Origin: UBA699 sp050261915
GTDB taxonomy: Bacteria > Bacillota > Clostridia > Clostridiales > Clostridiaceae
Direction: 5' to 3'
NCBI GenBank assembly: GCA_050261915.1
Contig: JBLNDT010000064.1
Coordinates: forward strand, 1 to 27,626
Length of the DNA stretch: 27,626 nt
Made by a program: the position numbers and the translations under genes. Positions within the stretch are counted from its first letter, which is position 1, and every line of letters begins with the position of its first letter. Positions 1 to 6,342 of the stretch are shown here, one piece after another. The notes under the pieces are model-generated. The model was not told the DNA's origin, did not search any database, and saw only the letters and a list, made by a program, of their open reading frames with translations.

Positions 1-416
1 TCAAAATAGCAATCGATAACCTTGTACTCGTTATCATCCTCTGAAACATCAAACCCCAAATAATTGCTTTCACCAATATATTTTGCAAATATTAGTATAC
101 TTTCTATCCAATCCTCTTCAAATGTAGCTTGAGCAAATTTATTTGCCTTAGAAATATCTTTTGTTCCTAATACTATGAACCCATCTAAGCCATCATAGTC
201 AAATATTCGTGCACCATTATAGCTCATTAAGAACTCTTTATATGAATCAGGTAATCTTACTCCTAATTCTTTTTCAACATTCTTTATATCCTCTAAACTT
301 GCTGCTTCATTCAACTCAAATCTTACTTCAATTTTTTTCCCTTCACTATCTAATTTTTGTAATTTTAGTTCATTTAATGTGTTAATTAGAGCCTTAAATT
401 TTATTAATCCGTTCAT
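1..416 (-). CDS. SUKH (SMI1/KNR4) family immunity protein, 3' end cut by window
   Basis: The reading frame runs from an ATG at 414-416 off the window edge without a stop, giving about 138 residues. A strong AAAGGAGGTG site precedes the ATG. The visible protein carries the SMI1/KNR4 pattern: LPDSYKEFLMSYNGARIF, about residues 55-72, followed by a hydrophobic segment around DGLDGFIVLG. SUKH proteins are established immunity proteins for many nuclease toxins in bacterial polymorphic toxin systems. The gene lies 53 nt downstream of the HNH toxin gene on the same strand, the usual toxin-then-immunity order, so I infer that it neutralises that toxin by binding its nuclease domain in the cytoplasm. 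It is absent from open-frame lists only because it is truncated. Confidence 0.85.
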   Translation of the reverse strand, partial: MNGLIKFKALINTLNELKLQKLDSEGKKIEVRFELNEAASLEDIKNVEKELGVRLPDSYKEFLMSYNGARIFDYDGLDGFIVLGTKDISKANKFAQATFEEDWIESILIFAKYIGESNYLGFDVSEDDNEYKVIDCYF

Positions 417-469
417 GTGCTAATTCACCTCCTTTTATAAGCTTTAATTTTCCTCAATAAACTCACTCA

Positions 470-2017
470 TTATTTATTTGGTGGATAACTACGCCACCAA
501 TTTGTAAATGGTTGATGTTCTTCTGGTTGTACAAGTGGAACCAAATTTTCAAAGCTGTTATCTCCACCCTTAGATAGTGGTTTAATGTGATGTATGTTAA
601 CCTCTCCTTCTGGCCATGGCTTACCTTGTCCAGTCCACCATTCTTTAAATTGCTTTTTGTAAGAATCGGTAAATTGTGGTCTTAAGGTAGTACTATTATT
701 AGGTTCAAAAGGCCCATCTGGAAATGGAACTTCTCCGTGTCCCTCAACTTCTACCTTAGGATATGGATTGCCTTTTCCATTTACCACACGTTCAGCTTCA
801 GCCGCCCCCTCAGCCAACTTGCCTTCAATCCATTTTGCGTATCTTTCTTTACAAATCTGGTCTGCATCCTTAAGGACTTGTGACTCTATATAAATACCCT
901 TTCCAACTCCAGCAAACTCAGCCTCAACTATTCCATTATTTCTGGAATATACCTTTGTTATAACGTTCTGTATGGCTTCCGTTGAATCTTTAATTGCTAT
1001 ACGTAACTTGGCAACAGCTTCGCCGGTAAACTCAGCTATCACTGCTTTATTACTAACTATTTCAGTAATTATTCCTTTGCAGGCCTTCCCTATAGCACAT
1101 CCTACACCTAAAGCTGCTACCATATCTAGTCTGTCTTTTATACTATAGTGTACTCCTGAGATTGGATTTTTTCCTGCAATAATTTCATTTAATATTTGAT
1201 ATTCGCCATAAACTGGTACAAAATATCCTGCAGTTGTCAATATTTTTTCATCATTGGTTTCAAAATCAAAATCGGCTGATGTTACCATTTTATTTATATA
1301 ATCATCAACATTATGTATTTTTTGTTTATCTATCTCAGCATCAAATATAAGTTTATCCATTGTCTCAGCTGCCACAGGCCCATATAGAGCTTCTATAATA
1401 TAATCTGACAAGTGTTTTGAAGTATGTTCCAAACTATACTTTGGCAGACTTGCATTATACTCATCAATTTTTGCCTTCATTCCTTCGTACTCTTTTTGCA
1501 TAGCTATTGATACTCTTCCATAGCCTAGCAAATCAAATATGTTGAGTTTGTCTTTATAAATACTGGTTGCGGTCTTGGAGCCCATGGCCATTGCAGGTGA
1601 TATTATTCCTATATTGTTTTCTACGTATATGTCCTGAAGCTTTGAATCTCTCAATTTCTTTAGTGTATTTTCTTGCGCATAGTAGAATTTATCATCAACT
1701 TCGCTTTGATATTCACCTATAAATCCATTATAGCATACCCCAGTCATATCTTTACACTTATAATTATAAATGCTTCCACTATCGCCTATTGCCCCAAACT
1801 CCTTGTATTTATCCCGATATTCCTCAATGTAGTCCATGTTGCTTTTTATTGATGTATAGTCTACATATCCTAATTCATCATGGGAATTTATCTCATCAAA
1901 GGCCTCCCTGCTTGTCTCTTCAATATCGTTTAATATTGGGAGCATATCACTTAGTATGGTATAGGCCGTTTTGGTTTTTTCAGATAGTAACTCAGAATCT
2001 AGTATATAATCTTTCAT
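470..2017 (-). CDS. Polymorphic toxin with C-terminal HNH nuclease domain
   Basis: The protein has 515 residues and no signal peptide. The last 70 or so residues form an HNH/endonuclease VII-type domain: VNIHHIKPLSKGGDN, then NLVPL and a final EHQPFTNWWRSY. The paired histidines, the asparagine and the last histidine are the expected metal and catalytic positions. Upstream, around residues 265-300, the segment VPVYGEYQILNEIIAGKNPI followed by SG resembles the pre-toxin PT-TG linker found before toxin domains. The N-terminal 200 residues are helical and I do not recognise them; they do not clearly match an LXG or WXG100 domain, so the secretion route is open. The start has a GGGGACTGATAG leader and a good promoter. 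A SUKH immunity gene follows directly. A DNase toxin used against competitors is the best inference. Confidence 0.83.
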   Translation of the reverse strand: MKDYILDSELLSEKTKTAYTILSDMLPILNDIEETSREAFDEINSHDELGYVDYTSIKSNMDYIEEYRDKYKEFGAIGDSGSIYNYKCKDMTGVCYNGFIGEYQSEVDDKFYYAQENTLKKLRDSKLQDIYVENNIGIISPAMAMGSKTATSIYKDKLNIFDLLGYGRVSIAMQKEYEGMKAKIDEYNASLPKYSLEHTSKHLSDYIIEALYGPVAAETMDKLIFDAEIDKQKIHNVDDYINKMVTSADFDFETNDEKILTTAGYFVPVYGEYQILNEIIAGKNPISGVHYSIKDRLDMVAALGVGCAIGKACKGIITEIVSNKAVIAEFTGEAVAKLRIAIKDSTEAIQNVITKVYSRNNGIVEAEFAGVGKGIYIESQVLKDADQICKERYAKWIEGKLAEGAAEAERVVNGKGNPYPKVEVEGHGEVPFPDGPFEPNNSTTLRPQFTDSYKKQFKEWWTGQGKPWPEGEVNIHHIKPLSKGGDNSFENLVPLVQPEEHQPFTNWWRSYPPNK

Positions 2018-2050
2018 CTATCAGTCCCCTAAACTTTATATTTAAACATA

Positions 2051-2079
2051 ATAATACCATGATTTGTATTATTTTACAA
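2051..2079 (-). promoter_or_regulatory. Sigma-A-type promoter of the toxin-immunity genes
   Basis: On the minus strand TTGTAA (2074-2079) is followed after exactly 17 nt by TATTAT (2051-2056). Transcription would start near 2044, about 27 nt before the toxin ATG, leaving room for its ribosome binding site. Confidence 0.55.
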
Positions 2080-2251
2080 TTAGAATAATTTATGGTTATT
2101 CATCTTAAATGTACCTTATTGTTGTTTGGGGTGTACAATTGTTCTCTACTACTAATAAAACCACAGGGAACTCAAAGTTAACATGCTTATTTTCCAAGGA
2201 GAATACACCGTAGACCAGTCCTATCAGCTCTACTTTTTAAAAAACTTAACT

Positions 2252-2267
2252 TTTTACAATTGTAAAA
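2252..2267. promoter_or_regulatory. Operator-like palindrome 1 (TTTTACAATTGTAAAA)
   Basis: This is a perfect 16-nt palindrome. Its core TACAATTGTA fits the TACANNTGTA consensus known for BlaI/MecI and CopY repressors. The same 12-nt core recurs 78 nt downstream, just before the deacetylase start. A possible promoter, TTTACA (2253-2258), 18 nt, TATTTT (2277-2282), would have its -35 box inside the palindrome, which suits repression. No regulator gene of this family is in the window. Confidence 0.6.
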
Positions 2268-2331
2268 TTTACTACTTATTTTATGGAAGAAAATACAGAT
2301 ACTAAACCTTGTATTTGACTTAAAAAATGAC

Positions 2332-2343
2332 TTACAATTGTAA
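2332..2343. promoter_or_regulatory. Operator-like palindrome 2 (TTACAATTGTAA)
   Basis: This second copy of the core of palindrome 1 abuts the ribosome binding site of the deacetylase gene (AAAGGAGGG, 2342-2350). Bound protein here would block elongation or early initiation rather than polymerase binding. Two centres 78 nt apart suggest cooperative binding or a roadblock. The match to BlaI/CopY-type sites is by consensus only. Confidence 0.58.
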
Positions 2344-2357
2344 AGGAGGGACGATAA

Positions 2358-3092
2358 TTGAAAAATAAATTAAAGGTTTTTATATCTTTTATAAGTATCT
2401 TCTTTACTATTTTAACTTTTAACTGCAGTGTAAAAAGCATGACTATAAGAACAAATAAGGATTTAAATCAAGATAAAAAAATAATATATTTAACCTTTGA
2501 TGACGGGCCTAGTGATGGTGTTACAAATAGAATTTTGGATGTCTTAGAAAAAAACGAAGTGAAGGCTACCTTTTTTCTAATTGGAAACCAAATTAATGGT
2601 TTGGAGGATACGGTAAAAAGAATTTATAATGATGGTCATAGCATTGGATTACACACATATACCCATAAATTTAAACGTATATACTCTAATGAAAATAACT
2701 TTATAAACGAAATGATACAATCCAGGGAAAAAATCAATGAAGTAGTTGGAGTTACCCCAAATATAATTAGATTTCCAGGTGGAAGCAGAGAGCATCTAAC
2801 CGAAGCCTATCTTGAAAAACTTCATAGCTATAATTACAAAATATATGATTGGAATATGGAAACTGTGGATGGTTTAAACCCAAAGGCCTCGCCAAATAAA
2901 TTATACAGGGAAGCCCCGAAGGGCAGTGAAGAATTACAAACAATAATATTACTTTTACATTGTGATTATATGCATAAAAACACATGTAAAGCATTGCCTG
3001 AAATAATTAAATACTATAAAGATAAAGGATATGAATTTAAACCAATAACAGTAGAAACTCCTGAATTTTATTTTCCAATCAAAAATCAATAA
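2358..3092 (+). CDS. Membrane-anchored polysaccharide (peptidoglycan) deacetylase, NodB domain
   Basis: The protein has 244 residues and starts at TTG, seven nt after AAAGGAGGG. It has a hydrophobic N-terminus (about residues 5-25) that acts as signal or anchor; a Cys follows, but its context is a poor lipobox. The carbohydrate esterase 4 motifs are in order: YLTFDDGPSDG (catalytic Asp and metal Asp), LHTYTHKF (HxxxH metal ligands), RFPGGS, and LLLHCD with the last catalytic His. Such enzymes remove acetyl groups from GlcNAc or MurNAc in the wall outside the membrane and give lysozyme resistance. Upstream BlaI/CopY-like palindromes suggest induction by wall stress. Which sugar is deacetylated cannot be read from the sequence. 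Confidence 0.9.
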   Translation: MKNKLKVFISFISIFFTILTFNCSVKSMTIRTNKDLNQDKKIIYLTFDDGPSDGVTNRILDVLEKNEVKATFFLIGNQINGLEDTVKRIYNDGHSIGLHTYTHKFKRIYSNENNFINEMIQSREKINEVVGVTPNIIRFPGGSREHLTEAYLEKLHSYNYKIYDWNMETVDGLNPKASPNKLYREAPKGSEELQTIILLLHCDYMHKNTCKALPEIIKYYKDKGYEFKPITVETPEFYFPIKNQ

Positions 3093-3123
3093 TACTTAAA
3101 ACAAATATAGTGGAGGTGATGAA

Positions 3124-3213
3124 ATGGCAGGGATAGGTATTGGACCTCATGTAGGAACTGCAATAGCAATTGCTGTTGCATTTTATGTAATTTTAAAGAA
3201 AAAGAAAAAATAA
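3124..3213 (+). CDS. 29-residue single-pass membrane peptide
   Basis: A short frame with a near-ideal ribosome binding site (TGGAGGTGATGAAATG) encodes a glycine-rich start (MAGIGIGP), a hydrophobic run of about 15 residues (GTAIAIAVAFYVIL) and a tail of five lysines. It lies 31 nt after the deacetylase, is cotranscribed with it, and its stop codon lies inside the terminator stem. The strong binding site and membrane-like composition argue that it is translated. I do not recognise the family. It might be a small regulator of a membrane protein or a type I toxin-like peptide, but no antisense RNA is evident. Confidence 0.6.
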   Translation: MAGIGIGPHVGTAIAIAVAFYVILKKKKK

Positions 3214-3240
3214 CATCCAATTGAATAGTGGATGTTATTT
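3208..3240. terminator. Bidirectional rho-independent terminator
   Basis: A perfect 12-bp stem, AAATAACATCCA (3208-3219) with TGGATGTTATTT (3229-3240), has a 9-nt loop. The A-rich run before it gives a U-tract for minus-strand transcripts, and TATTT ends the plus-strand side. It contains the stop codons of both convergent genes. Confidence 0.82.
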
Positions 3241-3735
3241 GAACTGAATCGCATCTCCCAGGGTTAATACTTTTCCTTGATTTCCACTTTCAGTTGTCCA
3301 GGAAACCTTAACCTCTTGATTTTTAAAAAGGTCTTTAATGGCTTGTTCATCCATACCCTTTGAATAAAACACAAACTTGTAAGTGTATTTTGCAAAATTT
3401 TCATTCATGTTATCTTGACTACCACCCTCACCAAACCAATATCTATTTATGGTAGATGTAGAGGAATTTGCAACACTTCTTAAGTTAGGTACCATTATCT
3501 TTCTGTTTGAAATATTACTCCCATGCTTAACCTCCAAATTGAATTCAATGTTTTTAAAATCCTCTTTTACAGCTCCTGGAACTTCTGCTGTGCCAACTGC
3601 TCTAAAATCCTCATCGGTAAGATTAGTTACATCAAATTTCAAGCTTATACCCGGTGTGTCGCTTTTCTTTGTAGTACAGGCAACCCCAAAAGATATAGTA
3701 AGCAATAATATTATGACGGTAATTAACTTTTTCAT
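3235..3735 (-). CDS. Putative lipoprotein of unknown function
   Basis: I place the start at the ATG at 3733-3735 because GAGGG lies five nt upstream of it; the ATG four codons earlier has no such site. This gives 166 residues. The N-terminus MKKLITVIILLLTISFGVAC is a lipoprotein-type signal peptide with the Cys in a VAC context. The rest, about 145 residues, looks beta-rich and soluble, and would be displayed on the outer face of the membrane. No known domain is recognised. It is the last gene of a minus-strand cluster with the propeller-like protein and the phosphodiester glycosidase, so a role in surface polysaccharide or wall metabolism is possible but only from context. Confidence 0.72.
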   Translation of the reverse strand: MKKLITVIILLLTISFGVACTTKKSDTPGISLKFDVTNLTDEDFRAVGTAEVPGAVKEDFKNIEFNLEVKHGSNISNRKIMVPNLRSVANSSTSTINRYWFGEGGSQDNMNENFAKYTYKFVFYSKGMDEQAIKDLFKNQEVKVSWTTESGNQGKVLTLGDAIQFK

Positions 3736-3765
3736 AAATTCCCTCATTTCAATATTTTATTCACT

Positions 3766-3885
3766 TTAATGAATTTTCCTATCCTGAGCCAGTTTTTTCT
3801 CCTCAGCATCCGCTGCCTTAGATAGTGCCAGCATAATTATTGTATCAACTAATACCAGGAGTTTGAAGATTGTCTTTTTTTTCAT
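3766..3885 (-). CDS. 39-residue hydrophobic peptide, paralogue of the one at 6178-6303
   Basis: This frame starts at ATG 3883-3885 and encodes a basic start (MKKKTIFK), a hydrophobic stretch with a central aspartate (LLVLVDTIIMLALS), then KAADAEEKKLAQDRKIH. The charged tail after AADA could be released by signal peptidase, or the whole could be a small membrane protein. A 41-residue copy lies about 2.4 kb upstream on the same strand. From VDTIIM to KKLAQ the two copies are identical in protein sequence, while their DNA differs at third positions. That pattern supports real coding under selection. The gene sits 18 nt after the propeller-like gene. The family is unknown to me. Confidence 0.68.
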   Translation of the reverse strand: MKKKTIFKLLVLVDTIIMLALSKAADAEEKKLAQDRKIH

Positions 3886-3903
3886 ATTACACCTGCCTTT
3901 TAT

Positions 3904-4953
3904 TTATTCATAACTGTTTTTTATAATTTCACCGTTTTTTTCAGTTATAACTCCATTTTCATATAAATCTAAAACCTGCCCATTGCAATAAGTGCCTTTA
4001 CCTGTTCCAAGCTCATTTATTATTGATTTACCGTTGTCTTTTATAAAAATCTGTCCTTTAAAATTCACATAAACATCAGCTGCAATTTCTTCTTTTTTCA
4101 AATCTGCTTTGGTCCAGGTTCCATTTGTTATATTTCCGTAATATATTACTTTGGTTTTATTATTTTCTGTTAATGCTAAATACACATTATCCTTACTATC
4201 TATTCCAACCAAACTTAAATTTGTTTTTCCATCAATAGCCACAACAGAGTTGTTGTCATTTCTATATACCTTTTTATTAATAAAGTCCTCATAAAGTAAA
4301 ATATCATCTTTTTTTGTAGATACAATTTTCCCAATATAATGAGTTACCGTATTAATGTTCTTTTCCTGGGCCATTATGTTTATGCTGTAAATTCTGCTGG
4401 TGTTATAGGCCCCATCAAGCTTCACAAATATAACGTTGGTAAGGGTGGACATATCAATGGTGCTGATTTTTTCATTTGAATTATATAATGGTATTCTTAT
4501 ACTTTTATTATTTACTTCATTAAATATTTCCACCTTGTTTTTGCTTTCCACATCATAATAATATAATTTAAAATATGCCCCGTTGTTATAATCAGCAGGT
4601 CTTTCAGCAATTATTAACCTATTTCTGTCGTATATCCATTTATAGTAGGTTATAGACATTCCAGTCTCTGGAGATACCTGAATTTTATAAGTTTCCTCAG
4701 TATTTAAAATTAATAAATTGTTATCTTTTAAATATGAAATATAGTTGCCATCAAAGGAAGCTGATACATTAGTACTGCCATCTTCGAACACTAGCTTGGG
4801 CTTTTGAGGTGCTGTAGTAGTGGTATTTTCAACCTTTGTTGAAGAATAATCAGCATCATCAGTAAAATATTCAGTTTCTAAAAATACTAATACTCCAAAT
4901 TGGACAATTAAGAAAGCTAAAAATCCAACCATAAAAATCTTAAAACGTTTCAT
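3904..4953 (-). CDS. Membrane-anchored beta-propeller-like protein
   Basis: The protein has 349 residues. Residues 5-27 form one transmembrane anchor; a Thr-rich linker follows, then a long extracytoplasmic domain. This shows repeated short beta-strand units with patterns such as GNYISYLKDNNLLILN, IIAERPAD, and SKDNVYLALTENN, suggesting a WD40/DPP4-like propeller, though I cannot place individual blades. Start ATG has GGGAGAG five nt upstream. The stop of the phosphodiester glycosidase gene lies 14 nt before it, so the two are in one operon and probably act together at the cell surface. No catalytic motif is visible; binding or scaffolding is more likely than catalysis. Confidence 0.65.
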   Translation of the reverse strand: MKRFKIFMVGFLAFLIVQFGVLVFLETEYFTDDADYSSTKVENTTTTAPQKPKLVFEDGSTNVSASFDGNYISYLKDNNLLILNTEETYKIQVSPETGMSITYYKWIYDRNRLIIAERPADYNNGAYFKLYYYDVESKNKVEIFNEVNNKSIRIPLYNSNEKISTIDMSTLTNVIFVKLDGAYNTSRIYSINIMAQEKNINTVTHYIGKIVSTKKDDILLYEDFINKKVYRNDNNSVVAIDGKTNLSLVGIDSKDNVYLALTENNKTKVIYYGNITNGTWTKADLKKEEIAADVYVNFKGQIFIKDNGKSIINELGTGKGTYCNGQVLDLYENGVITEKNGEIIKNSYE

Positions 4954-4967
4954 TTAATCTCTCCCAA

Positions 4968-5969
4968 CTAAGGTTCAACATATAAAGCTGTTGCAACGGT
5001 TCTCTCTCCTAAGGGATTGCAGGGATTGTTAATTACATTTCCCTTATAATACATTGTTGTTGAGGAACCTCCATCTAAATTTGTAGCATTATATGCTCCA
5101 TAATCCAGCATTATCTTTTGTACATCGTGCAAAGTTGCTCCCGGCATATTTATCCTTCTGCCGTCAATAACAAGGAGCAGTATACTTCCATCCTCTTTTT
5201 GACCTATAGCAGTTCTAGCAGTAATACCTTGTGCACCGTTACCTTCAAAGGCAGGCTTTCCATTTACTATTAAGGCTGGTCCAAAGGTAATTGCTTCAGA
5301 TACGTTAAGCTTTTTTAAATCATTTATGCTATGGCTACCTATGAGCAACTTCCCATCTTTATCTATTGCCATAACCTCCAAAGTTTGTGTTTCAGGTACA
5401 TCCTGATATGCAAGCTTTCCATTTGAAAAAACAAAGCCTGTAGGATAGGCTCCTGTTCCAGCCCAAAGACTTCCGCTGGTGGACTTATCAATGAAGCCTC
5501 CCCCATTTATAGCTGCAACAGCACTATGGTCTTTTGCAATATCACTGGTTCTTTCCCCTTGCTTGGTTAAATTATTTGTATAACCTACTTTAACTTTGTG
5601 AGGATTTTTAACAACAAGCATATATCCTTTATATTTAGAACTGTTTATATCATATCTTTCGATGGTGTTGCCTTCATTATTACTAATCTTAATTGTTGAA
5701 ATTTCTTCATCTGTAGTGCTTGTACCTTCTTCATCACCTTTTAATATTTGAGATATCTTGGCATCGCTTAAAAAGGTCTTGGCTATATATTGATGACTGT
5801 AGCTTGACATAGCAGTACCAACAACCATCTTCCTTACTACTGGAAAGGGTCCATAAAATACTAACAAACAGCTTACTAAAGATGCTGTACTTATCTGAAT
5901 TATTAAGGTTATCAATATATTAAATATGTTTATTCTATTTTGGCTTTTTTTATTTTCCTTCTTTTTCAT
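4968..5969 (-). CDS. Phosphodiester glycosidase family protein (NAGPA domain), exported
   Basis: The frame opens at a TTG at 5975, but GAGAGG lies seven nt before the ATG at 5967-5969, which I prefer (333 residues). A transmembrane anchor covers about residues 15-45. The rest has the NAGPA-domain landmarks in order: AAINGGGF, ITFGPALIVNGK, ARTAIGQ, LLLVIDGR, and NLDGGSSTTMYY. This family includes the enzyme that uncovers mannose-6-phosphate by removing GlcNAc. Bacterial members are annotated in exopolysaccharide or wall-glycopolymer contexts, where they probably cut sugar phosphodiester bonds. The enzyme faces outside. It heads a cluster with the propeller-like protein and lipoprotein. Confidence 0.85.
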   Translation of the reverse strand: MKKKENKKSQNRINIFNILITLIIQISTASLVSCLLVFYGPFPVVRKMVVGTAMSSYSHQYIAKTFLSDAKISQILKGDEEGTSTTDEEISTIKISNNEGNTIERYDINSSKYKGYMLVVKNPHKVKVGYTNNLTKQGERTSDIAKDHSAVAAINGGGFIDKSTSGSLWAGTGAYPTGFVFSNGKLAYQDVPETQTLEVMAIDKDGKLLIGSHSINDLKKLNVSEAITFGPALIVNGKPAFEGNGAQGITARTAIGQKEDGSILLLVIDGRRINMPGATLHDVQKIMLDYGAYNATNLDGGSSTTMYYKGNVINNPCNPLGERTVATALYVEP

Positions 5970-6121
5970 TTTCAAACCTCTCGGTGATTCATTCTAGTGA
6001 CTTCTCTTTTATCTGATTGATATTATTGGATTTTTTGAGCTTGGTCTAAAAACTCTAAAATTATTGTCTCATAATTTATGGGGAAATTCTATACTTATAT
6101 AATTATATGCTGTCTTAGTTT

Positions 6122-6167
6122 TCGAGAAATAAAATAATGATGGAAATTAACTTATAACTTCCATCAT
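6122..6167 (-). terminator. Rho-independent terminator after the 41-residue peptide gene
   Basis: On the minus strand a 9-bp stem, ATGATGGAA pairing with TTCCATCAT (6159-6167 and 6137-6145), is followed by ATTTTATTTC. It would end transcription from upstream of the peptide gene and isolate the phosphodiester glycosidase operon. Confidence 0.6.
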
Positions 6168-6177
6168 CATGCGGTCT

Positions 6178-6303
6178 TTACTTTATTACATTCTTTCTTT
6201 CCTGGGCCAATTTTTTCTCCTCAGCATCCGCTGCTTTTGATAGAGCCAGCATAATTATTGTATCAACTAAAACAAATAACCTTAATATTGTTTTCTTTTT
6301 CAT
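6178..6303 (-). CDS. 41-residue hydrophobic peptide, paralogue of the one at 3766-3885
   Basis: This frame starts at ATG 6301-6303 and encodes MKKKTILRLFVLVDTIIM, then LALSKAADAEEKKLAQ and ERKNVIK. It shares the basic start, the hydrophobic core with its central Asp, the AADA cleavage-like site and the charged tail with the 39-residue copy. The ribosome binding site is poor (GGCGGG), unlike its neighbours. It lies 39 nt downstream of the PLD-DUF3427 helicase gene, and a terminator follows it. It could therefore be read with the helicase or from its own promoter. Function unknown; possibly a secreted short peptide or a membrane-protein partner. Confidence 0.66.
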   Translation of the reverse strand: MKKKTILRLFVLVDTIIMLALSKAADAEEKKLAQERKNVIK

Positions 6304-6342
6304 AATAAACCCGCCTAATTATTTCTCTTAATAATTTAACAC

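Noticed and set aside
1789..2088. Plus-strand open frame of 99 codons opposite the toxin gene
   Set aside because: It is a shadow of the toxin frame, with no ribosome binding site and an unprotein-like composition.
2315..2343. TTGACT followed 17 nt later by TTGTAA as the deacetylase promoter
   Set aside because: The start of transcription would fall after the ribosome binding site, leaving no usable leader; the upstream candidate near 2253 is better.
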